Shown here in pieces: positions 7,633 through 16,475 of a stretch of 46,067 bases of DNA. The position numbers and the translations under genes are program-made. Source of the DNA: JAAYYM01 sp964483155 (GTDB taxonomy: Bacteria > Bacillota > Clostridia > Lachnospirales > Lachnospiraceae); the NCBI GenBank assembly GCA_964483155.1, contig CAZAAC010000018.1, forward strand, positions 1 through 46,067, given 5' to 3'. How positions within the stretch are numbered: the stretch's first letter is position 1; each line of letters starts with the position of its first letter. The notes beneath the pieces were generated by a model. The model was not told the DNA's origin and did no database searches. It was given only the letters and a program-made list of their open reading frames with translations.

Positions 7633-7638
7633 TATAAT
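7633..7638 (+). promoter_or_regulatory. Perfect -10 box immediately before a start codon
   Basis: TATAAT at 7633-7638 ends only six bases before ATG 7645. Transcription from it would begin at or next to the start codon, giving a leaderless message. No convincing -35 lies at 7610-7615, so the site may be fortuitous in AT-rich DNA. Confidence 0.35.
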
Positions 7639-7644
7639 AGTATA

Positions 7645-9108
7645 ATGAAAAAATTAAAATATAAACAAAAAATTTTAATAGAATACTTCATATTATTGTC
7701 AACGGCGATAGGATTCTTACTCCTCTTTTCGCTTTGGACGACGCCACTTTTGCCAAAGTGGTACGGTTGTGATGCCTCCTTTTTTTCAATGGCAGGAAGA
7801 GGAATACTAGAAGGATGGGTCCCCTACGTAGATTTTTTTGACTTAAAAGGACCTTATTTTTTCATGCTACAGGCACTGGGACAATTATTTTGCCGGGGCA
7901 GGTTAGGCATTTTCATACTACAAATACCCTTTTTGTTTCTGTCGCTAGTATTGCTCTATAAATTGTCGCTGCTCTATTTGTCAAAAAAACAAAGTATATT
8001 TGTAATTGGCACATTCCTGTTTGTATATATAGCAATGCTTTGGGGTGGTAATACTTTAGAAGAATATTGTCTGCCTGTTAATCTGCTCTGTATGTATACT
8101 GCAACAAAGATGATAAAGAATGAAGATTTTGCAGAACTATCAAAATATTCTTTTTTGTATGGAATATGCTTTGGATTCATTCTGTTTTCCAAGATTTCAG
8201 TTGCAGCACCATTGATAGGAATTTTAACAACAGTTGGAATACTGCTTCTATTGAAAAAGGATTATCACAGACTATTACAATATCTATTATATTTTATAGG
8301 AGGACTTTCTGCAATATCTTTTCCAGTCATCTTATATTTTGGGCGAAAGGGTGCTTTGCCAGATATGCTCTATGCCGTATTTGTATTTGCATTTAGGAGA
8401 TCAGTTGATTTTGGAGAGACATTTAATCTTACGTGGGAGCTAAAGATTTTTGGATGTATGTTCGCGATGGTGTTTGCTTTGTTACATAAGAAAGAATTAC
8501 AGTCAGGTATGCGGCTTTTACTTATTATAACGTCTTTTATCACATATGTGGCAATGCATTTTGGAACACCATTTTTATATTATTTCACAACAACACTGCC
8601 CGTATTTATCATTGCCATGATTCTGTTTCTGGCAGTCTATCGTCCATTGACGATCGGGACCTCTTTAAAACAACTTGTATGTATTGCTATTTTTATTATC
8701 TTTATTGGATTTTATGAAAATCAGAGTATGGATACGATAAAAACAGCAGTCAATGATCGCGATAATGAATCTTACGCTTCCTATTATCAGAATGCAATTG
8801 ATCTTGCGACATTTATTCCTGATTGGGAAAAGGGAGATGTATATTGTTTTAATGTGGATATGATATGGTTTGAAATCAATGATATTTTGCCAAGTTACAA
8901 ATACCCTGTTAATACACCATTTTTTGTAGCACTTGACCCAGATATCAAAAAAAATATCGAAAACTATCTTACCAATACGCCGCCCAAATGGATCGTTGCA
9001 AGTAATGGAATACATGAAGAGATGGATTTTGTCGGAGAACTGCTGGACAAGAAGTATACGCCGATAGCCTCGAATGATATTGGGGAGTTGTATCTGTTGA
9101 AAGAATAG
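7645..9108 (+). CDS. GT-C-type (GT39-like) membrane glycosyltransferase
   Basis: A 487-residue membrane protein with about ten hydrophobic segments and a soluble C-terminal tail of about 100 residues. The first outside loop carries D43 (WYGCDASFF) and the segment PYVDFFDLKGPYFF with D63 and D66, the acidic pattern of lipid-phosphate-sugar-dependent GT-C enzymes. The protein at 42197-44329 has the same loop pattern (HPYEDMFDHKGPVFYF) and a comparable soluble tail, so the two are probably paralogues. It would transfer a sugar from a polyprenyl-phosphate donor outside the membrane; the acceptor is unknown. No ribosome site precedes ATG 7645, although the frame is open up to 7525, so the start is uncertain. 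Confidence 0.72.
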   Translation: MKKLKYKQKILIEYFILLSTAIGFLLLFSLWTTPLLPKWYGCDASFFSMAGRGILEGWVPYVDFFDLKGPYFFMLQALGQLFCRGRLGIFILQIPFLFLSLVLLYKLSLLYLSKKQSIFVIGTFLFVYIAMLWGGNTLEEYCLPVNLLCMYTATKMIKNEDFAELSKYSFLYGICFGFILFSKISVAAPLIGILTTVGILLLLKKDYHRLLQYLLYFIGGLSAISFPVILYFGRKGALPDMLYAVFVFAFRRSVDFGETFNLTWELKIFGCMFAMVFALLHKKELQSGMRLLLIITSFITYVAMHFGTPFLYYFTTTLPVFIIAMILFLAVYRPLTIGTSLKQLVCIAIFIIFIGFYENQSMDTIKTAVNDRDNESYASYYQNAIDLATFIPDWEKGDVYCFNVDMIWFEINDILPSYKYPVNTPFFVALDPDIKKNIENYLTNTPPKWIVASNGIHEEMDFVGELLDKKYTPIASNDIGELYLLKE

Positions 9109-9168
9109 GGTATACTCGGATATAGAAGTTTTGAATATTATCTTTGTTAGAAAGAAGATTATTATATT

Positions 9169-10509
9169 ATGGAAAAAGAACGTTTCAAACTGACATATAT
9201 ACAAATGATTGCCGCTGGATTTTTTGGCATTATCATAGGAGGAAGTTTGCTCTTATCGCTACCAATTGCTTCTCGCACTGGTACCTGGACACCATATATT
9301 GATGCACTTTTTACCGCAACTTCCGCAACCTGTGTGACTGGACTTGTTCTTTATGATACGTTTACTTATTGGTCATTATTTGGACAGATTATTATCCTGA
9401 TTCTGATTCAGATTGGTGGAATTGGCTTCATGACAATTATTACGCTTTTTTCTATTATGTTGAAACGGCAGATTCCCCTGCATGAGAGGAAATTGATCAT
9501 GCAGTCTACAGGATCGATTAAAGTGGGAGGTGTTGTGTCGCTTATAAAGAAAGTAGCACTTGCTACTATTATCATAGAAGGAATCGGGGCAATATTGCTC
9601 TCCATTAGTTTTATACCTGACATGGGAGTAGCGGTAGGGATCTATTCCTCCATCTTTCATGCGGTATCCGCTTTTTGTAATGCGGGGTTTGATTTGATGG
9701 GTTATTTTGAGCAGTTTTCATCATTGACGAGGTATGTAAGTGATCCTATCGTCAACTTTACAGTAATATCCCTGATTTTTGTTGGCGGATTAGGATTTTT
9801 TGTATTAAGCGATCTTTCTAAACATAAATTGCATTTTCAGCAATATCAGCTACATACCAAGATGGTACTGGCTATGACTGGCATTTTAGTAGTAGGTGGA
9901 ACAATACTTTTCTTTATTTTTGAGTATAACTATACGCAGATAGATATGAACCTGGGGGAGAGATTTATGGCCTCTTTGTTTCAGGCTATAACGCCTAGGA
10001 CAGCAGGGTTTAATACGACTGACATTAATTCGCTTTCTGAAAGTGGAGGCTTGCTGACGATTATATTAATGTTTATCGGTGGAAGTCCAGGCTCAACAGC
10101 AGGCGGTATTAAAACGACGACATTATTGGTTTTAGTATTAAGCATTAGAGCAAATTGCATTCATTCGTGCGGTATTACTGTTTTCAAAAGAAAGCTGGAA
10201 GACAGCATGGTAACGCAGGCAGCAGCTATCGCTACGCTATATATGATTGCGGTCTTAAGTGCCACCATGATTATTTGTGCAATTACACCATTGGATTTTA
10301 TGACAGTTTTGTTTGAGACGGTTTCAGCAGCAGCGACGGTGGGGTTATCCGCCGGAGCAACACTGGTTCTAGGAGCTATTTCGAAAGTTATTATCATTAT
10401 TTTGATGTTTGGAGGCAGAGTTGGTGGTCTGACACTGGCACTGGTATTGGCAGAGAAAAGAGTATTTGTGCCAGTAGAGCGTCCAGTAGAAAAAATTATG
10501 ATAGGATAA
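9169..10509 (+). CDS. ktrB: Potassium uptake channel subunit KtrB/TrkH
   Basis: Membrane subunit of a Ktr-type potassium uptake system, 446 residues. The four pore loops are visible in order: ATCVTGL, AFCNAGF, PRTAGFN and AATVGLS, each with the filter glycine that lines the K+ path. The short N-terminus and overall length fit KtrB better than the longer proteobacterial TrkH. ATG 9169 is preceded only by a weak AGAAAGAAG. The regulatory partner KtrA follows after 25 bases. Two SPFH genes come next with very short gaps, so the four genes look like one transcript. Confidence 0.92.
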   Translation: MEKERFKLTYIQMIAAGFFGIIIGGSLLLSLPIASRTGTWTPYIDALFTATSATCVTGLVLYDTFTYWSLFGQIIILILIQIGGIGFMTIITLFSIMLKRQIPLHERKLIMQSTGSIKVGGVVSLIKKVALATIIIEGIGAILLSISFIPDMGVAVGIYSSIFHAVSAFCNAGFDLMGYFEQFSSLTRYVSDPIVNFTVISLIFVGGLGFFVLSDLSKHKLHFQQYQLHTKMVLAMTGILVVGGTILFFIFEYNYTQIDMNLGERFMASLFQAITPRTAGFNTTDINSLSESGGLLTIILMFIGGSPGSTAGGIKTTTLLVLVLSIRANCIHSCGITVFKRKLEDSMVTQAAAIATLYMIAVLSATMIICAITPLDFMTVLFETVSAAATVGLSAGATLVLGAISKVIIIILMFGGRVGGLTLALVLAEKRVFVPVERPVEKIMIG

Positions 10510-10534
10510 GAAAGCAAAGAAAGAAGGAAAAAAT

Positions 10535-11185
10535 GTGAAATCATTTTTAGTAATTGGGATGGGGCGCTTTGGCCGCCATTTAGCAGCAAGAATGCTTCGT
10601 TTGGGAAATGATGTTATGATTGTGGATGAGGATAGCGAAATAATCAATGAATTATCCTCCAATTTTACAGATGCATTTGTAGGCGATTGTCGAAATGAAG
10701 TGGTATTGAGCTCGTTAGGAATCAATAATTTCGATGTGTGTTTTGTGACGATTGGTGAGAATTTTCAGTCTTCCTTGGAAATTACATCATTGCTAAAGGA
10801 GTTAGGGGCAAAAAGAGTGGTATCAAAGACGAACCGCGATATTCAGGCAAAGTTTTTACTGCGAAACGGAGCGGATGAAGTGGTAAATCCTGAAAAAGAA
10901 ATGGCAGAGAGACTGGCCATTCGATATAATGCAAATAAAATATTTGATTTTGTAGAGCTTACACCTGATTTTTCTATATTTGAGATTCCTATTTTTGAAC
11001 ATTGGGTAGGCAAAAGTGTTTCTGAACTGGAGATTAGAAATAAATATGAAATTAACATTATCGCTGTACGTCACGGCAACGAAATAAAACCATTGCCAGG
11101 GTCGAAACATGTATTTGCAGCAGGCGAGCATATTATAGTGGCAGGTAAAATAGATGTAGTTACCAAATTAACCGCAAAGATGTAA
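10535..11185 (+). CDS. ktrA: Potassium uptake regulatory subunit KtrA/TrkA
   Basis: Cytoplasmic nucleotide-binding subunit (216 residues) that gates KtrB. Residues about 1-130 form the RCK_N Rossmann domain with the GMGRFGRHLA glycine motif and the acidic end of strand 2 (VDEDSE). Residues about 140-216 form an RCK_C (TrkA_C) domain. Translation starts at GTG 10535; the ATG at 10532 reads directly into TGA, so it is not usable. An AAGGA lies just upstream. ATP/ADP or NAD(H) binding is known for the family; which ligand is used here cannot be read from sequence. It lies between ktrB and the SPFH pair. Confidence 0.93.
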   Translation: MKSFLVIGMGRFGRHLAARMLRLGNDVMIVDEDSEIINELSSNFTDAFVGDCRNEVVLSSLGINNFDVCFVTIGENFQSSLEITSLLKELGAKRVVSKTNRDIQAKFLLRNGADEVVNPEKEMAERLAIRYNANKIFDFVELTPDFSIFEIPIFEHWVGKSVSELEIRNKYEINIIAVRHGNEIKPLPGSKHVFAAGEHIIVAGKIDVVTKLTAKM

Positions 11186-11200
11186 AGAGAGGAAGGAAAA

Positions 11201-12238
11201 ATGACATTAAATAATTTTGGATTTGGAAAAAAAGATAAGTCTGATTCTGAAGAGGGTAAAAAGAATTTGCCAGATATGATAGGAATGGTAATTAAAATTG
11301 CTGTTGTGGCAATCATTCTGATCGTATTGGCATCAGGTTCATTTTATTCGATCGCGGAGGAAGAGCAGGCAGTCGTTTGTACATTTGGAAAAGCAAAGAC
11401 AGTAGCAGAACCGGGACTTCACTTTAAGATACCCATTATTCAAACTGTGCAGAAAGTCAATACGACAATACAGGGTTTTGCAATCGGATATACAAGTGAT
11501 TATGAGGCGAATTATGATGAGGCTTCAGGAGAAGAAGAATCCATGATGATTACTTCTGATTATAATTTTATCAAAATAGATTTTTATGCAGAGTATCGTA
11601 TCATTGATCCTGTAAAAGCAGTATATGCATCACAAGACCCTATTTTGATTTTAAGCAATCTGGCACAAAATTGTATCAGAACGACAATTGGTTCTTATAG
11701 CGTGGATTCTGTTTTAACGACTGGAAAAAATGAAATACAGGCCAATATCAAGCAGATGATACTTGATAAACTAGAGGAGTTAGATATAGGAATTCAGCTG
11801 GTTAATATTTCAATCCAGGATGCTGAGCCTCCAACAGCGGAAGTAATCACTGCTTTTAAATCAGTTGAGACAGCAAAGCAAGGTAAGGAAACATCGCTCA
11901 ATAATGCGAATAAGTACAGAAACGAGCAGATTCCAAGCGCAGAGGCAGAGGCTGACAGAATCGTGCAGGATGCCGAGGCTGAGAAGCAGAATCGAATCAA
12001 TGAAGCAAACGGGCAGGTGGCACGTTTCAATTTAATGTACGAAGAATATATGAAGTATCCATTGATTACGAAACAGAGAATGTTTTATGAGACAATGGAA
12101 GAAGTATTGCCAGATATGAAAATTGTTATAGAAGGAACCGATGGTGATACAATACAGAAGATTTTACCACTGGATTCTTTTAATACGGAAGCATCAGCAA
12201 GCAAAATCATTACAAATACAGACGGAGGTGAAAATTAA
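11201..12238 (+). CDS. hflK: SPFH/band-7 protein, HflK-like
   Basis: A 345-residue membrane protein with a charged N-terminus, one transmembrane segment at about residues 28-50, and an SPFH domain starting at YSIAEEEQAVV. The phrases VVCTFGKAKTVAEPGLHFKIP and IQDAEPPTAEV are typical of HflK. In known systems HflK and HflC form a cage that limits the FtsH protease. A long helical stretch with repeated Ala-Glu (EAEADRIVQDAEAEKQ) follows, as expected for oligomer formation. It overlaps the start of the HflC-like gene by one base. Its place after ktrAB is unusual in my experience and is listed as a finding. Confidence 0.85.
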   Translation: MTLNNFGFGKKDKSDSEEGKKNLPDMIGMVIKIAVVAIILIVLASGSFYSIAEEEQAVVCTFGKAKTVAEPGLHFKIPIIQTVQKVNTTIQGFAIGYTSDYEANYDEASGEEESMMITSDYNFIKIDFYAEYRIIDPVKAVYASQDPILILSNLAQNCIRTTIGSYSVDSVLTTGKNEIQANIKQMILDKLEELDIGIQLVNISIQDAEPPTAEVITAFKSVETAKQGKETSLNNANKYRNEQIPSAEAEADRIVQDAEAEKQNRINEANGQVARFNLMYEEYMKYPLITKQRMFYETMEEVLPDMKIVIEGTDGDTIQKILPLDSFNTEASASKIITNTDGGEN

Positions 12239-13305
12239 TGAGTGAAGAAAGATTTAGTTCAAACGGAACACCTCAAAAGAAAAAAGGTACTAGAAAAAGA
12301 GGCTGGATAGGCTGGATTATCGCAGTAGGTGTTATATGGGTTGCATTATCAAGCATTATCATATGTGCAGAAGATGAATATAAACTGATTCGTCAGTTTG
12401 GAAAAGTAGATAGAGTCGTAACGGAAGCAGGTATTTCATTTAAGATTCCATTTGTGGAGTCAGTGGATACAGTACCAAAGGAAATACTATTATATGATTT
12501 GCCAGCATCAGATGTTATTACTTCTGATAAAAAGACGATGATTATTGATAGTTATGTATTATGGAAAGTTACAGACCCTCTTAAATTCGCGCAGACACTC
12601 AGCTACTCAGTGACCAACGCAGAAAATCGTATCGACACATGGGTCTACAATTCCATGAAAAATACGATTTCGAACATGAAGCAGGATGAGGTCATTAAAA
12701 GTAGAGACGGTAAAATGACAGTTTCTGTACAGGCAGATGAAGTGGTTGCAGGTTCCAATGATTTGGTTTTAGAAGAAAGCCAGGAGGTTGTCGAGATCAA
12801 GTCACTAACAGATGAGATCATGGAATCGATCGGAACGATTTATGAGCAGTATGGGATAATAATCTTAGCAGTAGAAGTGAAGAAACTGGATTTACCAGAT
12901 GATAATAAACAGGCAGTCTATACACGAATGATTTCAGAGAGAGAGAATATTGCAGCACAGTATATCGCAGAAGGTCAGTCAGAGGCAAAAATCATTCAGA
13001 ATACGACAGATAAGGAAGTCTCTATCATGCTTTCAGAATCAGAGGCAAAAGCGGAACAGCTTATCGGCGAGGGCGAAGCAGAGTATATGAGTATTTTATC
13101 AGGTGCCTATAATGATGCTAGCAAAAGCGATTTTTATAAATTTGTACGTTCACTGGATGCAGCAAAAGAAAGTATGAGCGGTAGTGGAAGCAAGACACTG
13201 ATATTGCCAGCAGATTCACCGATAGCAGAAGTATTCATGGGTATCGGCAATACAACGACAAATGTGGTAGTGCCAGAAGCAACACCAAAGACGACAGAAG
13301 AGTAA
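12238..13305 (+). CDS. hflC: SPFH/band-7 protein, HflC-like
   Basis: The partner SPFH protein, 355 residues. It has a basic N-terminus, a transmembrane segment at about residues 25-45, and the SPFH domain from CAEDEYKLIRQFG. The pattern KTMIIDSYVLWKVTDPLKFAQT is diagnostic of HflC. An insertion of about 30 residues (VQADEVVAGSNDLVLEESQE) sits in the middle of the domain and lengthens it relative to compact HflC proteins. The helical region (SEAKAEQLIGEGEAEYMSIL) and the Thr/Pro-rich end are normal. It is translationally coupled to hflK through the TAATG overlap. Confidence 0.86.
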   Translation: MSEERFSSNGTPQKKKGTRKRGWIGWIIAVGVIWVALSSIIICAEDEYKLIRQFGKVDRVVTEAGISFKIPFVESVDTVPKEILLYDLPASDVITSDKKTMIIDSYVLWKVTDPLKFAQTLSYSVTNAENRIDTWVYNSMKNTISNMKQDEVIKSRDGKMTVSVQADEVVAGSNDLVLEESQEVVEIKSLTDEIMESIGTIYEQYGIIILAVEVKKLDLPDDNKQAVYTRMISERENIAAQYIAEGQSEAKIIQNTTDKEVSIMLSESEAKAEQLIGEGEAEYMSILSGAYNDASKSDFYKFVRSLDAAKESMSGSGSKTLILPADSPIAEVFMGIGNTTTNVVVPEATPKTTEE

Positions 13306-13379
13306 GACAAGAGCAATACAGTTGTAATGCAAAGAATACAAGGATAATAGAACAGATATAGAGAAAAGAGGACAATAAT

Positions 13380-14570
13380 ATGATCTCAGAGAAAATGGTC
13401 GGATTGGTAAAGAACAGCTCGGCGATCCGTGCTATGTTTGAAGAAGGGCAGAAAATGGCGGCAATTTACGGGGCCGAAAATGTATATGATTTTAGCATTG
13501 GAAATCCTAATGTAGCGCCACCCGATGCGGTTAAGAAGGCGATTTTAGAACTTGTGAGCGAAGACAGTCCGAGACTACATGCCTATATGAGTAATGCGGG
13601 ATTTGAGGATGTCAGAGAGGCAATCTGTAAATCACTTAACAAAAGATTTGATACGCAGTTTGTACAGGAAAATATAATCATGACGGTCGGTGCTGCCGGA
13701 GGACTCAATGTTATTTTCAGAGCCCTTTTAAATCCAGAGGATGAAGTCATAACATTTGCGCCTTATTTTGGTGAATATAGAAGTTATATAGGTAATTATG
13801 ATGGTAAACTGGTGGCAGTTGCACCAGATACAAAGACCTTTCAACCTAATATTGAAGAATTTGAGAAAACAATCACCGCGAAGACAAAAGCAGTACTCAT
13901 CAATACACCAAACAACCCGACTGGTGTTGTTTACGCAGAAGAGACCATTAAGAGACTGGTAGCTGTCATGGAAAAAAAGCAGCAGGAATTTGGCAATCCA
14001 ATCTATCTGATTTCAGATGAGCCCTATAGAGAACTTGTATATGATGGTGTATTTGTACCGTATTTAACAAAATACTATAAGAACACTATCGTAGGATATT
14101 CCTTCAGCAAGTCTTTATCATTACCTGGAGAAAGAATTGGCTATCTTGTTATACCAAAGGAAGTAGAGGATTACGATATGGTCTTGGGTGCAGCAAATGT
14201 AGCAAACAGAATTCTGGGATACGTGAATGCACCATCGATGTTCCAGCTGGTTGTAGCAAAATGCATCGATGAAAAAACAGATGTCGGATATTATGACCGT
14301 AATAGAGAAACGCTGTATCAGGGATTGAAAGAATTGGGATTTGAGTGTATTAAGCCAGAAGGTGCATTTTATCTTTTTGTTAAATCACCCATAGAAGATG
14401 ATAAGAAATTTTGTGAAATCGCAAAAAAATATAACCTGTTAATTGTTGCGGGTTCAAACTTTGGATGTAGTGGTTTTGTACGCATGGCATATTGTGTTGC
14501 TCATGATACGATTGTGAATGCATTACCAAAGTTCAGGGAGCTTGCAAAAGAATTAAAAATGATAGAGTAA
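13380..14570 (+). CDS. Class I/II PLP-dependent aminotransferase (aspartate-type)
   Basis: A 396-residue fold-type I aminotransferase. The PLP lysine is K244 in SFSKSLSLPGERIGY. Other family residues are the TPNNPTG loop (about 176-182) and SDEPYRELVYDG, with the cofactor-binding aspartate and tyrosine. The fold subgroup resembles aspartate aminotransferases of Clostridia, but the amino-acid substrate cannot be fixed from sequence. ATG 13380 is preceded by AAAAGAGGAC. It begins the long co-directional run that ends at 30004. A HisC-like aminotransferase follows after only ten bases. Confidence 0.85.
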   Translation: MISEKMVGLVKNSSAIRAMFEEGQKMAAIYGAENVYDFSIGNPNVAPPDAVKKAILELVSEDSPRLHAYMSNAGFEDVREAICKSLNKRFDTQFVQENIIMTVGAAGGLNVIFRALLNPEDEVITFAPYFGEYRSYIGNYDGKLVAVAPDTKTFQPNIEEFEKTITAKTKAVLINTPNNPTGVVYAEETIKRLVAVMEKKQQEFGNPIYLISDEPYRELVYDGVFVPYLTKYYKNTIVGYSFSKSLSLPGERIGYLVIPKEVEDYDMVLGAANVANRILGYVNAPSMFQLVVAKCIDEKTDVGYYDRNRETLYQGLKELGFECIKPEGAFYLFVKSPIEDDKKFCEIAKKYNLLIVAGSNFGCSGFVRMAYCVAHDTIVNALPKFRELAKELKMIE

Positions 14571-14580
14571 GAAGGAAAAA

Positions 14581-15639
14581 ATGATGAGCTGGGAAAGTAA
14601 TGTCAGGCGTGTAAATCCATATGTGCCGGGTGAACAGCCGAAAATAGCAGATGTTATTAAATTAAATACAAATGAATTTCCCTATCTGCCAACACCCAAG
14701 ATCAGGGAAGCAGTTGCAGATATGGGACTTGATATTATGAGACTCTATCCAAACTGTACAGCAGAACCGCTTGTAGAGGCACTAGGCGCGCGATATGGGT
14801 TTCACAGTGATGAAATATTTGTTGGGGTTGGTTCTGATGATGTACTGGCGACGGCCTTCCTTACATTTTTTTATGGAGATAAGCCGGTGCTTTTTCCAGA
14901 CATTACGTATTCTTTTTATGATGTTTGGTGTGAGCTGTATAGAATTCCATATGAAAGACCACCTTTAGATGAGAACTTTTTAATCAATAAAGAAGACTAT
15001 TATAGAGAAAATGGTGGTATTGTCATAGCAAATCCAAATGCACCAACGGCGATTGCAGAGAATGCTGCATGGATAGAGGATATTCTGGTGCATAATCCTG
15101 AAGTGGTTGTGATCGTGGATGAGGCATATGTTGATTTTGGAGCTGAATCGGTCCTGCCACTTGTCAGAAAGTATGATAATCTGCTGGTAGTACAGACCTT
15201 TTCTAAATCAAGGGCACTAGCGGGTATGCGTATTGGATTTGCCGTAGGAAATCCAAAACTGATTAAATATTTGAGCGATGCTAAGTTTTCCATTAATTCT
15301 TATACGATGAATCAGGCCGCTATTTATTATGGCATCAAAGCAGTCGAGGATGAAGCGTATTTTAAAGAAATGATAGGGAAAGTAATCGCGACACGAGAAT
15401 GGGTAAAAGAAGAGCTTGCGGAAATCGGATTTATGGCAACTGATTCAAAAGCAAACTTTCTATTTGTGACCCATCAGTCAGTTTCAGCAAAAGAAATTTT
15501 CGAGTATTTAAAAACAAAGCAAATCTATGTGAGACACTTCGACATGCCACGGATCAACAATTATCTGCGGATTTCGATTGGTACAGATGAGCAGATGAAG
15601 ACATTGCTGGATGTTCTGCGTGACTATCTGAAGCAGTAA
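14581..15639 (+). CDS. HisC-like aminotransferase
   Basis: A 352-residue PLP enzyme of the histidinol-phosphate aminotransferase (HisC) family. Visible features are KLNTNEFPY, VGVGSDDVL, NPNAPT and the catalytic K209 in QTFSKSRALAGMRIG. HisC converts imidazole-acetol phosphate and glutamate to histidinol phosphate, but family members also act on aromatic amino acids or cobamide precursors. No other his gene lies near, so the substrate is open. It starts with ATG 14581 (or the next codon, also ATG) after AAGGAAAAA. It is tightly linked to the preceding aminotransferase and the following methyltransferase. Confidence 0.82.
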   Translation: MMSWESNVRRVNPYVPGEQPKIADVIKLNTNEFPYLPTPKIREAVADMGLDIMRLYPNCTAEPLVEALGARYGFHSDEIFVGVGSDDVLATAFLTFFYGDKPVLFPDITYSFYDVWCELYRIPYERPPLDENFLINKEDYYRENGGIVIANPNAPTAIAENAAWIEDILVHNPEVVVIVDEAYVDFGAESVLPLVRKYDNLLVVQTFSKSRALAGMRIGFAVGNPKLIKYLSDAKFSINSYTMNQAAIYYGIKAVEDEAYFKEMIGKVIATREWVKEELAEIGFMATDSKANFLFVTHQSVSAKEIFEYLKTKQIYVRHFDMPRINNYLRISIGTDEQMKTLLDVLRDYLKQ

Positions 15640-15662
15640 AATGGTGTAAGGGAGAAGCAAGC

Positions 15663-16475
15663 ATGAACGAGGCAGGCGTAAATGAAACAGACATGAATGA
15701 AACGGCATATACCAAATTTGCAAGTATATACGATATATTCATGGATGGCACACCCTATGAAAAATGGTGTGACTATATCTGTGAAATACTTGCTGAAAAT
15801 AAAATAACAGATGGTATTATTGCAGATTTGGGCTGTGGTACAGGAGTGCTTACCAGGCTACTGTCCAAATGTGGCTATGATATGATCGGCATTGACTATG
15901 CAGAGGATATGCTGGCAGTGGCCAGAGAAAAGCAAGCAGAGGCAGACCAGAGCATTCTATATCTCTCACAGGATATGCGGGAATTTGAATTATATGGAAC
16001 AGTTGCTGCCATCGTGAGTGTATGTGATAGCATCAATTATATTCTCGAGGAAGAGGAAATACTGCAGGTTTTTAAACTGGTAAACAATTATCTTGATCCA
16101 AAAGGGTTGTTTATTTTTGATTTAAATATGGCGTATAAATATCAGGAGATACTTGGAGATTCCATTATTGCAGAAAACCGTGAGGAAGGAAGCTTTATAT
16201 GGGAAAATTTCTACGATAGCGAGACACAGATTAATGAATATGAGCTGACGCTGTTTCTGCCAGAGCAAGAAAACAGTGGGTTGTTTCGAAAACATAAGGA
16301 GCTACATTATCAGCGGGCATATGATCTGTGCACGATGCAGGATTTGCTGAAACAGGCAGGAATGGAGTGTATCGCTATGTTTGATGCATTTACAAGGGAG
16401 CCGGTAAGGGCAGATAGCGAAAGAGTTTGTATCATAGCAAGGGAATCAGGAAAACATGAAAATAGAGAAAAATGA
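15663..16475 (+). CDS. Class I SAM-dependent methyltransferase
   Basis: A 270-residue soluble protein with a Rossmann-type methyltransferase core. Motif I is IIADLGCGTGVLTRLL (around residues 54-69) and motif II ends with GIDYAEDML. A motif resembling VSVCDSINYI follows, as in many small-molecule methyltransferases. The first 16 residues carry a loose NE(A/T) repeat (MNEAGVNETDMNETA), and a second ATG within it could also be used. Substrate unknown. It overlaps the start of hslO by 20 bases, so the two are probably translated in tandem. Confidence 0.82.
   Translation: MNEAGVNETDMNETAYTKFASIYDIFMDGTPYEKWCDYICEILAENKITDGIIADLGCGTGVLTRLLSKCGYDMIGIDYAEDMLAVAREKQAEADQSILYLSQDMREFELYGTVAAIVSVCDSINYILEEEEILQVFKLVNNYLDPKGLFIFDLNMAYKYQEILGDSIIAENREEGSFIWENFYDSETQINEYELTLFLPEQENSGLFRKHKELHYQRAYDLCTMQDLLKQAGMECIAMFDAFTREPVRADSERVCIIARESGKHENREK

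Noticed and set aside
8665..9204. 179-codon minus-strand frame opposite the first GT-C gene
   Set aside because: It overlaps the conserved soluble tail and the start of ktrB, and has no plausible family or start signal.
14581..15639. Part of a histidine biosynthesis operon
   Set aside because: No other his gene occurs in the window.
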